Part shown: positions 1 to 11,267 of the stretch, piece after piece
Position numbering within the stretch: position 1 is the first letter of the stretch
Layout of the letters: each line of letters opens with the position of its first letter
Origin: Ampullaceana balthica
Taxonomy: Eukaryota; Mollusca; Gastropoda; Lymnaeidae
NCBI GenBank assembly: GCA_944989445.1
Contig: CALYLW010000990.1
Span: forward strand, 124,001 to 188,000
DNA length: 64,000 nt
Direction of reading: 5' to 3'
Notes under the pieces: model-generated
Told to the model about the DNA's origin: nothing
Database searches by the model: none
The model's input: only the letters and a program-made list of their open reading frames with translations
Position numbers and translations under genes: made by a program

Positions 1-91
1 TAATCCGGCCAGCGAATATCTTTACTTCAAGGAATATGCCCCCCCCCCACCATGCAAAGAGTTTGGACGCCCCTGCCTTACTTCCACCCAG

Positions 92-240
92 TGGCGTAGC
101 GAGAGGGGGCAGAGGGCGGCTATTGGGCCGGTTGGCACGTTTTTAGGGGCGGGAAATTCCTCAAAGTTAATTAGTTTCTAAAGAATGAAAATTAAAAAAC
201 GAATATTTAATTATTTTCGTACTTTCAAGTCGCATGTCTA
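92..240 (+). mobile_element. hAT terminal fragment, CAGTGGCGTAGC family
   Basis: Begins CAGTGGCGTAGCGAGAGGGG, the same kind of terminus as the complete hAT at 38047-40774. The AT-rich stretch with TTCGTACTTTCAAGTCG near 219 resembles the subterminal sequence on the other strand near 40620. No matching second end was found nearby, so this is a fragment. The following bases to about 735 hold no gene or repeat that I can recognise. Confidence 0.55.
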
Positions 241-738
241 CACTGATGTTTCTTGATCAAACTTGGTACATAAGATTTAGATGGCTCAATTTAGAAACTG
301 TAGGGCATTGAAACCCTGCTTTCCAAAAGTTAAGCAGGTTTAATTTCGAAATTCTACGCGTAACGGTCGACAACGTTCTCAATTTTAAAACCTTATTTTG
401 TTTTTATGGCTCAAGCTTCACAAAATTTGGTAGGTGACTTCCCTGCTCTAACCGAACCCAATGAACATACGTATTTTGCTAGTTGCCATATTGAACTTTT
501 TCCATCGGTCTTTGTCACCTATGGTGCCATCTTCCAGAAATTTGGTACGCGGGATCCCATCACTAGCTGAATCCTACTTTTCACTTGCACAGCGCGGGTA
601 ATTTGCTAGTAGAGTATAAAACTAAAATGAGCTTTAAAAAAATTATTTAAGCGCAGTTTCTTTATGCTTTTGAAGGTAAACTGCGCATGAATGAAGTATT
701 TAACTTTAACATAAAACGTAAATTAGTAATAGTAACAG

Positions 739-1300
739 GGCCGTCAAATAAATGACGTCAAGCCGTCAAGCACCTGGGGGCGGGGGTGGGGGAGTCGACC
801 ATTTGTGACGATGCGTGACGAGGGAGAATGGGGTGTTTAAGAATCGTGACGTCACATCAAAACGCGCAACTTTAAATAAAAGTTAAACTTAAATATTTGA
901 TTCTTTAAAATTTACTTAAGGATATTTTACATAGCTTCACGGTGTTACGATATTAGAGTGTTCACGGTGTTACGATATTAGAGTGTTCACGGTGTTACGA
1001 TATTAGAGTGTTCACGGTGTTACAATATTAGAGTGTTCACGGTGTTACAATATTAGAGTGTTCACGGTGTTACAATATTAGGGTGTTCAAGGTGTTACAA
1101 TATTAGAGTGTTCACGGTGTTACGATATTAGAGTGTTCACGGTGTTACAATATTAGAGTGCAGCCTTACACTAAATACATAAGTGACAAAAATTGATTTG
1201 AAACATGTGCTCATTATCAAAAAGAAAATACGGCTTTTAGGGGGGGGGGTTGTGACGTCATATTAGAAACAAGTGGGGTCTAACTTTTTGTGACGTTGCC
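739..1300 (+). mobile_element. Non-autonomous DNA transposon copy 1, G-rich termini
   Basis: Starts GGGCCGTCAAATAAATGACG followed by G-runs and several TGACGTCA motifs. It shares with 4790-5085 a GTTACGATATTAGAGTG segment, a 'cactaaatacata' segment, a GGCTTTTAGGGGGGGGG run and GTGACGTCATATT. The right terminus seen at about 5083 (GGACAGCCCC) resembles the reverse complement of this left end. Either two partial copies lie here, or one long element spans 739-5085 with later insertions. The superfamily is not assigned. Confidence 0.5.
934..1160. repeat. 25-bp minisatellite, about 9 units
   Basis: Unit begins TTCACGGTGTTACGATATTA. A/G variation at one position separates early and late units. The related transposon copy at 4843-4865 carries this segment only once. 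Confidence 0.9.
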
Positions 1301-1656
1301 CTAGAGTATGCGGGGCCCAAGGAAGCATGAGATATGCGAGGCCCCGGGCCCAAGGTAGCAGATGAGGAGCGAGACCCATGCAAATATTTGCATTTCTACA
1401 TATATTAAAATAATAGGAAATAAAAAATTAAATGACTTAAATTTCTACTCTATAACAGTATTGAACCATCAATAATTACAGTTTTATTACATTGTAATTT
1501 AATTCAAGATCCTAAAACTCAAAAAAGATTTAAATTATTAAAATGCTTTGTTTTTATATGCTAATTGACAGTTTATATATTTATTACATAATTTAACATA
1601 AATTGATATATACACTAGCGTTGGTTTGGTTGTATCTTCTCTCTTCCACCTTGTTT

Positions 1657-2400
1657 TTACAACTTACAAGCAAATTTCGCGGTTGCAAGATCTGAAATAC
1701 GGGTAAGTTCAATAAATGTATTGCCAAGATCTGAAATACGGGTAAGTTCAATAAATGTATTGCCAAGATCTGAAATACGGGTAAGTTCAATAAATGTATT
1801 GCCAAGATCTGAAATACGGGTAAGTTCAATAAATGTATTGCCAAGATCTGAAATACGGGTAAGTTCAATAAATGTATTGCCAAGATCTGAAATACGGGTA
1901 AGTTCAATAAATGTATTGCCAAGATCTGAAATACGGGTAAGTTCAATAAATGTATTGCCAAGATCTGAAATACGGGTAAGTTCAATAAATGTATTGCCAA
2001 GATCTGAAATACGGGTAAGTTCAATAAATGTATTGCCAAGATCTGAAATACGGGTAAGTTCAATAAATGTATTGCCAAGATCTGAAATACGGGTAAGTTC
2101 AATAAATGTATTGCCAAGATCTGAAATACGGGTAAGTTCAATAAATGTATTGCCAAGATCTGAAATACGGGTAAGTTCAATAAATGTATTGCCAAGATCT
2201 GAAATACCGGTAAGTTCAATAAATGTATTGCCAAGATCTTTAGCAACATCGTTCTTAATTGACAAAATAGCCAAGTTACTGAGCCGACCTTGAATCATTG
2301 TTTATCGGATTTAATTAGTTTTAGTTTCGAAAAGCTTCTTTCTTCGAAAGCCAAAGTGTCAGGAATAGTTAGAAGTATTCGAAGTGCAATGTGTTTGTTA
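1657..2400 (-). pseudogene. hAT transposase C-terminal (dimerisation) relic
   Basis: Read on the minus strand from about 2400, a frame shows RILLTIPDTLAFEERSFSKL followed by KLIK, then a stop or small deletion near 2300. The next frame gives RLSNLAILSIKNDVAKDL. Both blocks match the known C-terminal dimerisation region of ZMYM1-like/52-kDa-repressor-like hAT transposases, where an E/RSFSKLKLIK block is followed by an ER/GRLS.LALLSIE block. After AKDL the frame enters 14 units of a 39-bp (13-codon) tandem repeat and leaves it as ATAKFACKL. It cannot be active: no catalytic region is present and the frame is broken. The long open frames over 1593-2298 on both strands result from the unit being a multiple of three. 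Confidence 0.65.
1691..2238. repeat. 39-bp minisatellite, about 14 units
   Basis: Unit begins TTGCCAAGATCTGAAATACG and is almost invariant. One unit near 2205 has a G-to-C change (taccgg for tacggg). It lies inside the hAT relic. No frame on either strand has an amino-acid pattern suggesting selection. Confidence 0.95.
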
Positions 2401-2439
2401 GAAAAGTCACCTTATTTTTTTTTACTGAAGTAAAGTAAA

Positions 2440-4000
2440 AGTAAAGTTCCCCTTTCAGACCATGCTGGCATATGGAGCAAGTTCCACAAGTTTGTATAGC
2501 CACGGCTTACGAGGGGATTGTGTGGCTAGCACAATGCCCAGCCGCCTTTACTTCCCCAACTGATGTCGGGTACCCACTAGGAGCTGGGTGGACTCAGGGA
2601 CGCCCTTAGACACGAGAACAAGACCCAGCCTTCACAAGGACGCCCTTAGACACGAGAACAAGACCCAGCCTTCACAGGGACGCCCTTAGACACGAGAACA
2701 AGACCCAGCCTTCACAGGGACGACCTTAGACACGAGAACAAGACCCAGCCTTCACAGGGACGCCCTTAGACACGAGAACAAGACCCAGTCTTCACATGGA
2801 CGCCCTTAGACACGAGAACAAGACCCAGCCTTCACAGGGACGCCCTTAGACACGAGAACAAGATCCAGCCTTCACAGGGACGCCCTTAGACACGAGAACA
2901 AGACCCAGCCTTGACAGGGACGCCATTAGACACGTGAACAAGACCCAGCCTTCACAGGGACGCCCTTAGACACGAGAACAAGACCCAGCCTTCACAGGGA
3001 CGCCCTTAGACACGAGAACAAGACCCAGCCTTCACAGGGACGCCCTTAGACACGAGAACAAGACCCAGCCTTGTCAGGGACGCCCTTAGACACGTGAACA
3101 AGACCTAGCCTTCACAGGGACGCCCTTAGACACGAGAACAAGACCCAGCCTTCACAGGGACGCCCTTAGACACGAGAACAATACCCAGCCTTCACAGGGA
3201 CGCCCTTAGACACGAGAACAAGACCCAGCCTTCACAGGGACGCCCTAAGCCACGAGAACAAGACCCAGCCTTGACAGGGACGCCCTTAGACACGAGAACA
3301 AGACCCAGCCTTGACAGGGACGCCCTTAGACACGTGAACAAGACCCATCCTTCACAGGGACGCCTTTAGACACGAGAACAAGATCCAGCCTTCACAGGGA
3401 CGCCCTTAGACACGAGAACAAGACCCAGCCTTGACAGGGACGCCCTTAGACACGTGAACAAGACACAGCCTTCACAGGGAAGCCCTTAGACACGAGAACA
3501 AGACCCATCCTTCACAGGGACGCCCTTAGACACGAGAACAAGACCCAGCCTTCACAGGGACGCCCTTAGACACGAGAACAATACCCAGCCTTCACAGGGA
3601 CGCCCTTAGACACGAGAACAAGACCCAGCCTTCACAGGGACGCCCTAAGCCACGAGAACAAGACCCAGCCTTGACAGGGACGCCCTTAGCCACTAGAACA
3701 AGACCCAGCCTTCACAGGGACGCCCTTAGACATGAGAACAAGACCCAGCCTTGACAGGGACGCCCTTAGCCACTAGAACAAGATCCAGCCTTCACAGGGA
3801 CGCCCTTAGACACGAGAACAAGACCCAGCCTTCACAGGGACGCCCTTAGACACGTGAACAAGACCCAGGCTTCACAGGGACGCCCTTAGCCACTAGAACA
3901 AGACCCAGCCTTGACAGGGACGCCCTTAGACACGAGAACAAGACCCAGCCTTCACCAAGACTCTAACCCATGACTCTCGATAGCCAGCCATGATGCCTTA
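2440..4000 (-). mobile_element. tRNA-derived SINE-like copy split by a minisatellite
   Basis: The plus strand opens with a GTAAAGTTCCCCTTTCAGAC segment and a conserved-looking body to about 2596. It closes at 3950-4000 with CTCTAACCCATGACTCTCGA, whose reverse complement resembles a degenerate tRNA B-box region (GGGTTAGAGTC). This order, body first and inverted tRNA-like head last, fits a minus-strand SINE known in kind from molluscan genomes. The 40-bp array fills the middle. Assignment rests on memory of such SINEs and should be treated as probable only. Confidence 0.45.
2597..3955. repeat. 40-bp minisatellite, about 34 units
   Basis: Unit begins GGGACGCCCTTAGACACGAG. Variants (CACGTG for CACGAG, CTTGACA for CTTCACA, AAGCCAC for TAGACAC) recur in similar order, suggesting block duplications within the array. 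Confidence 0.95.
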
Positions 4001-4790
4001 GTATTTGTTCAAAGCGACTGTCCATTGACATGATTGTATATCAACAATCTGGTTAAAAAATATGTGCTAAATTTTTCTTGTGCATCTACAAATCCCTCAT
4101 CTTCTCCTTCAGATGTAATTTGTTTTTTTTCTTTTCTTTTCCAATTTGGTTCAATAGCTTTTATGTTCACATGGAAGAAAATATCTATAAACAAATTTGT
4201 ATGTGACTTTTTACATTGTAATACATGTATGGACCTTTACATAGATTATAGTTGTGATTACGCTACATGCAATGTTGCGTCATTATTTTTTTCAATAATA
4301 ATGTCATGAATATATATTATAAATATTAAAACAATTTAATTAAATAAATTTGATTGTAAAAATACTCATAGACACGTAACAGCAAGTGCACAGGAATCCT
4401 AATGCTTTAAGGGTGTAAGTAATTCCAGTCAGGTGTCAATCAATGCGACCCAAATTAAATCTTTTGATTACAAATGTAAGAAATGTGCTTAAGTATAACT
4501 GCAGGTTAAGATTTCTAATTGATCTCAAACATTGTTTTATGTAAAAAAAAATATTTTATATTGGAGAAAAATCTTGATGTATGTAGTTGGTATGAGCCAT
4601 CAGTCAGAGTTAAAAACTATGATGTCAGAATGATCTTAATTACAAAAGGGTTGAAATGACTTTATAAAATAAACTGAGTAAAGCGGAGGAGGATTTTTTT
4701 AATTAGTCCTAGTCATTACAGTTGAAAAGAGCTCAGGGCAAATATAATTCAATATTTTAAAAAGTTTTTAATTTTAAGTTAAGAGTTCCA
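4001..4790. other. AT-rich spacer, no gene seen
   Basis: Two overlapping short frames (61 and 91 codons) lie antiparallel over 4009-4309 with no recognisable motif. The rest is AT-rich with frequent stops. Confidence 0.5.
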
Positions 4791-5085
4791 CTTCAATATT
4801 TGATTGCTTTCAATTTATTTAATGACGTTTTTAATGGCTTTACACGTGTTACGATATTAGAGTGCAGACTTTCACTAAATACATACTTACTTATATGACA
4901 AAAAAGTGATTTGAATCATGTATATTTTTAATTAGAACATATGGCTTTTAGGGGGGGGGGTTTCAAAGTTTTGTGACGTCATATTGGAGGGGGGGTCTAA
5001 GTTTCATTGACAAAGTGTGACGGGGGGTGGGTAGTAAAAATTGGCCAAAATCGCGTGAAATCATTTATGGACAGCCCCTAATATA
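4790..5085 (+). mobile_element. Non-autonomous DNA transposon copy 2, right end
   Basis: Contains the single GTTACGATATTAGAGTG segment, the GGCTTTTAGGGGGGGGGG run, two GTGACG/GTCATATT motifs and a terminus GAAATCATTTATGGACAGCC followed by CC. The terminus mirrors the left end at 739. Confidence 0.5.
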
Positions 5086-5384
5086 ACATGTAATATAATG
5101 TCTCACAAATTAAACTGTCCGAAAATACTTTTTTTTTAAAGTATCACAAACTGTTTAATTATTTGAAATATTTGTCATTACTATATGTTTGCCATGGAAT
5201 TCTTACCAAAAAAAAAGTATAAAATTATGATTATTCAGTAATCTTGTTCACTAGGAATTCCGAAATTTTCTAAATTAAAATATTACTGTAAATTAAAAAC
5301 AAGTTTAATATAATTCATTTCCTCGAGTCATCCACAAAAGACATCACACCTATAACGGAGGATTGGGGGGCGGGGGGGGGTGTA

Positions 5385-5480
5385 AAGTCAAATTTATTAT
5401 ATGCAAAGTCTGTGCAGATTTTATTATGTGCAAAGTCTGTGCAGATTTTATTATGTGCAAAGTCTGTGCAGATAGTATTA
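5385..5480. repeat. 27-bp tandem repeat, 3 units
   Basis: Unit contains GCAAAGTCTGTGCAGATTTT; the third unit diverges at its end. Confidence 0.85.
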
Positions 5481-5605
5481 AAAAAAAGCTCATTTAACTT
5501 TCTTCTACATTAAATTCAAATCATTTGGTGCAGATCTTCGACTTTTTTGTACAGTATTTCTTAATTTAAAATAAAAAATATTTTTATTTGTCTTGTTTTA
5601 ACCTC

Positions 5606-6303
5606 CTCATGTAACCCACTTCTTGACTCTCGTTTCATTTAACCCACTTCTTGATCTCTTGTTTCATATAACCCACTTCTTGATCTCTTGTTTCATATAA
5701 CCCACTTCTTGATCTCTTGTTTCATATAACCCACTTCTTGATCTCTTGTTTCATATAACCCACTTCTTGATCTCTTGTTTCATATAACCCACTTCTTGAT
5801 CTCTTGTTTCATATAACCCACTTCTTGATCTCTTGTTTCATATAACCCACTTCTTGATCTCTTGTTTCATATAACCCACTTCTTGATCTCTTGTTTCATA
5901 TAACCCACTTCTTGATCTCTTGTTTCATATAACCCACTTCTTGATCTCTTGTTTCATATAACCCACTTCTTGATCTCTTGTTTCATATAACCCACTTCTT
6001 GATCTCTTGTTTCATTTAACCCACTCTGATCTCTTGTTTCATATAACCCACTTCTTGATCTCTTGTTTCATATAACCCACTTCTTGATCTCTTGTTTCAT
6101 ATAACCCACTTCTTGATCTCTTGTTTCATATAACCCACTTCTTGATCTCTTGTTTCATATAACCCACTCTTGATCTCTTGTTTCATATAACCCACTTCTT
6201 GATCTCTTGTTTCATTTAACCCACTTCTTGATCTCTTGTTTCATATAATCCACTTCTTGATCTCTTGTTTCATATAACCCACTTCTTGATCTCTCGTTTC
6301 ATC
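5606..6303. repeat. 29-bp minisatellite, about 24 units
   Basis: Unit begins TTCATATAACCCACTTCTTG. A few units have single-base or dinucleotide losses (near 6025 and 6165). 6304-6880 beyond it is AT-rich with only a 71-codon frame (6534-6749) of no recognisable type. Confidence 0.95.
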
Positions 6304-6883
6304 TTCAAAGACTAACAAGTATAAAATTATATGAAATAACTTCTAAAAATATATACTGTTCCAAAAATTACTGACAAATATAAAATAAATGCCCCCCTTT
6401 AATGGTTAACCTTTGAACATATATCTGATACAAAAGAAAAAAAATGACTGCAGTAAAAAATTCAAACCATTAACTCAGAAGAAAGACAAAATAACAAACA
6501 AATGTCAAAATAAGTTGCAGAAGTTTTTATTAGTTGAAAATGGAGGCAAATATTACAGCACACACAAAATTGTTTAAAATCTTTGGGGAAAATAGAACAA
6601 AAAACTTAAGGGAACAGAATACAAGCTTCACCCCAATGAATGCAATATGTATTCATAATGAGAGGAGCAAGGTGGGTTTGAATTCACATATAACTAGCAA
6701 ATGTGCAAACTTTCAGTTACAAAATTATATAATTATATGTTGCTTTTAAAACTTGTATAAAAAATTTAATATAAGCAGTTTGATACTAAACATTTAAAAC
6801 ACAGAATTAAGAATATAATTTATATTTTGTAAATATCCATATTTACTTTAAATGACCGTCTCAGTACTGTGTAATTTTTCAGT

Positions 6884-6958
6884 CCATAAAGGAGGATGTC
6901 AATGACTATTGTGGAGGATGTCAATGACTATTGTGGAGGATGTCAATAACTATTGTGA
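6884..6958. repeat. 22-bp tandem repeat, 3 units
   Basis: Unit GGAGGATGTCAATGACTATT plus GT. Followed to 7410 by AT-rich sequence with no supported gene. Confidence 0.8.
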
Positions 6959-7421
6959 AACATGTCTCCCGACAACCCCCTACCCCCAAGAAAACAAAAA
7001 TTAAAATAAATTGAAACACTTCCCTTTTAACCTTTTTAAATGTTTTACAAGGATATCTACTAGCAGAACGTATCCATCACAACAGAAAGTTCAAGGTCAG
7101 ACAAGACAATAACCACCATTACCACCCCTGTCCCAATCTCTCACTATCTGCTCCTACCTACACTACATACCACTACATGTACTTTATTTAGAGAGTATAG
7201 ACGACCCCAAAGGTTAAATGCAAGTAAAAATTTGAGTGTTTTAAATATTACTTTAAAAATTAAGAAATATTCAGTTGTGTTGTCACAAACAGAACTGAAC
7301 TTAATAAAAATTGAAAAAAATAATAACAAATAAAAGAAAATTGTCTTAATACATATAGTGTATATATCAATGTAAACTATTCCGATATTTTGGAGGTTGT
7401 GTGCAAGGAAGCTCAGTTATA

Positions 7422-7530
7422 GACAGGCCGGTGAGGTCTAATGATTGTATATCATACATAGGCCGGTGAGGTCTAATGATTGCTATATCATACATAGGCT
7501 GGTGAGGTCTAATGATTGCATATCATACAT
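7422..7530. repeat. About 37-bp tandem repeat, 3 units
   Basis: Unit begins AGGCCGGTGAGGTCTAATGA and ends in ATATCATACAT. Confidence 0.8.
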
Positions 7531-7589
7531 ATGGGCTAGAAAAAAAAAGTTAGGCAATGAAAAGACACTTGTTTACTGTTTTTAATGGA

Positions 7590-7680
7590 TGACCCCAAAG
7601 ACAGTTAAACCAACTCTAAGACAGTTAAACCAACTCTAAGACAGTTAAACCAACCCAAAGACAGTTAAACCAACTCTAAG
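7590..7680. repeat. 21-bp tandem repeat, 4-5 units
   Basis: Unit AAGACAGTTAAACCAACTCT with one CCCAA variant. 7690-8090 beyond it shows nothing supported. Confidence 0.8.
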
Positions 7681-8097
7681 GTGTAATGTTAAATTAAATT
7701 ATTTTACTTGTGAAACATATTTCAACAGCTGTCCCAAGGTATTTAGGTGTAAGTGTAAGAATAGATCAGTTGTGTGTCCAATGATAAGAATAAGACTTTG
7801 TACAATTGTTGAGTGGGACACAGTTTCATTAGTTGCTGTTTATACACATGGCATCAAATAATACAAAAGTTTTGTTACAGAATAAATCATTTGATATTCA
7901 CAGGTGTCATAGATTCTTATAAATCAATAAAGTAAACAAGAGAAAAACTGTTGGACAGATCTATTAAGCAAGAAATTGATAAGTTGAAAATCTGACCATA
8001 TTCACAATACAACTCATTGTTGTTCACGTTTTTTTCCCTCTTATCATCCTGTCTGTCTACCCAGCCCAGAATAATCCAAATCCTTATCAATTTCTTG

Positions 8098-8310
8098 CTG
8101 ACATGAATGTTTGGTTGAATGAATGAAGAATGCTGTGACCTAAGACAGACATGAATGTCTGGTTGAATGAATGAAAACACAGTATCATTAGGCCTGCAAT
8201 ATTTGGCTGTAAACACAGTATCATTAGGCCTGCAATATTTGGCTGTAAACACAGTATCATTAGGCCTGCAATATTTGTCTCTAAACACAGTATCATTAGG
8301 CCTGAAAGAT
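8098..8310. repeat. Two short arrays, 35-bp (x4) and a diverged pair
   Basis: The 35-bp unit ACACAGTATCATTAGGCCTG runs 8177-8310. Before it, two copies of GACATGAATGTNTGGTTGAA lie 53 bases apart. Minus-strand frames across this stretch are repeat artefacts. Confidence 0.8.
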
Positions 8311-8766
8311 GTGTTTCAAAACTTGTGACAGTGGCTGCCAACAAACTTCCAGCTGGATAACAACAGTAAAAACAGTTAGTAATCGCACTATTTGGATTTT
8401 TAAAAAAAAACCAATCACAATGACAATATTTTTGTGACATTCAATATTTGACAGTTGAAGTAACTCATAATGTCTAAGTTTACGTGTAAAATTTCTTTTT
8501 TTTCCAGGTCATTTATATTTCCCCCCACCCCAGATATCAGAGTAACTGAATAAAAATTGAAGTTCTATTTAATCAAGAGAAATAAATGGTTAATTCAACC
8601 AGTAGTTTAATCATATCTCGGTTCACTTTAAATGATTTCAATTTTATTTTTTATTTTATTTTTACTTGCGTACACAACTGCATATCGGCAGTTAGATCTT
8701 TTAAATTGTTTCTCATTTTTGTTTCTTTGTAGTCCATGAGGGACTGGGTTTGGTTGACAGTAGGGG

Positions 8767-8850
8767 TGACTACATCAGAAATAAACGAAGGCCTAGTTCA
8801 TGTGTCCCGCTGATCTACATCAGAAATAAACAAAGGCCTTGTTCATGTAT
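8767..8850. repeat. Imperfect 45-50 bp direct duplication
   Basis: Two copies of ACATCAGAAATAAACAAAGG, each followed by CCT(A/T)GTTCATGT. 8311-8766 and 8851-9420 hold only AT-rich sequence. Confidence 0.7.
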
Positions 8851-9422
8851 TCTTTTGATGGTAATTTCTGAATGTTTGTCCCACTGATACAGGTTTTCCA
8901 TCATTGCTGCTACTGACTCCATCAAAGTAGCTGGAGAAGCCTACAAACTGACACTGAATGTGGATATTGATGGATGAACAGAGATAGAAAGGGAAATGAA
9001 ACAGATGTTATAAATGGGAGACACTATAGATATACATTTTAAGAGAAAGGTGAGAATAATCTGATTGAGAAGTGAAGGGATAGAAATGCTTGGATGATAT
9101 TTAAATGGATACAGTGCATTGAATATATAAATGTCAACAGTAAAACATTGGAAAGAAGAAAAAAAAAGTATTTTGAAAAATTAAACAAAATAAAATATAA
9201 AAAATAATCAATTAAAAAAAGTAAAACATGTATTTTTAAAAATCATTCTTGCGAAATATATTTGTAAGCTATTTGTATATTTCAGGAGATTTCAATGAAA
9301 AAAATTATAATAATCATTTTAGCTAATAAATGTAATGTCATGATAAAAATAAACATAAAGTCATGCTACAATAATTCTATAGCACCATCTGCTCATATCT
9401 TCAGCCAGCTACAGTAGGAGTG

Positions 9423-9515
9423 AAACAATGGAGGGGATACAAACAATGGAGGGGATACAAACAATGGAGGGGATACAAACAATGGAGGGGATACAAACAA
9501 TGGAGGGGATACACG
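9423..9515. repeat. 18-bp tandem repeat, about 5 units
   Basis: Unit CAATGGAGGGGATACAAA. Confidence 0.9.
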
Positions 9516-9558
9516 TCTATTTATCCACCCTATGATTATTTCAGTTAATGTTCCGAGC

Positions 9559-9620
9559 GTCCAACTCTACAAACTGCCGTCCAACTCTACAAACTGCCAT
9601 CCAACTCTACAAACTGCCGT
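9559..9620. repeat. 20-bp tandem repeat, 3 units
   Basis: Unit CGTCCAACTCTACAAACTGC. Confidence 0.85.
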
Positions 9621-9778
9621 CATAATTTAACTTGTTAGTAAACAGCTGGTGTTTGAGCAAATCAAAGATCAACTTAGGAATTCTGTGCATAAAAGAAGAT
9701 CAAAAATAAAAATTGCTAAATGCTCATCCAATCCAATATACCACAAATAAATGATAAATGCTCATCCCATCATGTGAC

Positions 9779-9900
9779 AACATATTAGGATGTTGTTATA
9801 TCACAAGTACATGTATATCAATGTTTGAAGTTGAACACATATCAATGTTTGAAGTTGAACACATTGATATTCTTGTGATATAACAACATCCTAATATGTT
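9779..9900. repeat. Inverted repeat, 29-bp perfect arms
   Basis: AACATATTAGGATGTTGTTA at 9779 continues to 9807 and is matched base for base in reverse complement at 9872-9900. The 64-base loop holds two direct copies of ATATCAATGTTTGAAGTTGA, and one end of it extends the stem (tatcaatg/cattgata). The form is that of a small fold-back element or hairpin. Confidence 0.85.
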
Positions 9901-9964
9901 AAGAATCAAAATCTACAACAATTAGACAAATGTCTGATTATCTTAATAGTCATGTTCATTGTTG

Positions 9965-10537
9965 TCTACCACCATATAATCCTAGGATATAGTCTACCAT
10001 CATATAATCCTAGGATATAGTCTACGAACATATAGTCCTAGGATATAGTCTACCATCATATAATCCTAGAATATAGTCTACGATCATATAATCCTAGGAT
10101 ATAGTCGTCTACCATCATATAATCCTAGAGTATAGTCTACGATCATATAATCCTAGAATATAGTCTACGATCATATAATCCTAGGATATAGTCTACCATC
10201 ATATAATCCTAGGATATAGTCTACCATCATATAATCCTAGAATATAGTCTACGATCATATAATCCTAGGATATAGTCTACCATCATATAATCCTAGGATA
10301 TAGTCTACGATCATATAATCCTAGGATATAGTCTACCATCATATAATCCTAGAATATAGTCTACCATCATATAATCCTAGGATATAGTCTACCATCATAT
10401 AATCCTAGAATATAGTCTACAATCATATAATTCTAGGATATAGTCTACCATCATATAATCCTAGAATATAGTCTACGATCATATAATCCTAGGATATAGT
10501 CTATGATCATATAATCCTAGGATATAGTCTACCACCT
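9965..10537. repeat. 28-bp minisatellite, about 20 units
   Basis: Unit begins TCTACCATCATATAATCCTA and contains the palindrome CCTAGG. C/G at position 6 and G/A at the CTAG(G/A)ATATAG site vary between units. Confidence 0.95.
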
Positions 10538-10544
10538 CAGACAT

Positions 10545-11265
10545 CATCAAACATTTTAAAAGAGAGAAAAAAATAAACCACTATGAAAATTCTCTGTCAC
10601 ATGTAGAAAACGAGGCTTGACCTCATAAAACATGAACACCTTGACAATGATTTGATATAAAGAATACTCCACCATTTGATTTCTTGACACTAAATGATGT
10701 TTGTTACAAGTAATTTCCAGGACATGGAGTTCATATATTACAATCCAAAAATAAGGGAGACAGCTAAGCACCACCACTAAGGAGACAGCAAAATGGTATT
10801 TAGATTGCCCTTGTATTACAGAGAATGAAATTGTAAATATCAATTTGGAGAGAAAGGCGACCAGGGTGAATATTGCCTTTTACTTGTCAGCCCCCTGAAT
10901 TATCCTGGGTGTTACCCCAGATGGAAACTTGATGATAAATTAGTTGTGACTAACATGGATTGGCCAACTATTGAAAGGTGCTTTTGATATTAGATGTGTT
11001 GAAATATGAAAGTAAAATTATGTATCGAATAATTTAGAGTGTGGATATTGTAAAAAAATGTATAATACAAATAAATTTATCTACATAAATAATCAAAATA
11101 AATTCCATAACATTTGATCAAAGAATAATACTTAAATTTAAAAAAACAAAAAGCACATGTCTTTTGTCAATGTGTAAGTTTTTTAAAGACTAGTAGCAAA
11201 ATAAATCTTACATAAAACAATATACAAAATGAAATACATGATGATGAATAGTTTGATAGTAATGG
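10545..11265. other. AT-rich spacer, no gene supported
   Basis: A 95-codon minus frame (10556-10843) has a hydrophobic stretch but no motif, no splice context and no coding signature. Nothing else stands out. Confidence 0.45.
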
Positions 11266-11267
11266 GA

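Noticed and set aside
5606..6303. CRISPR array
   Set aside because: Units follow one another with no unique spacers, there are no cas genes, and the sequence is eukaryotic. This applies to every array in the window.
10556..10843. 95-residue minus-strand membrane-like protein
   Set aside because: Hydrophobic stretch expected by chance in AT-rich DNA; no homology recognised and no splice or promoter context.
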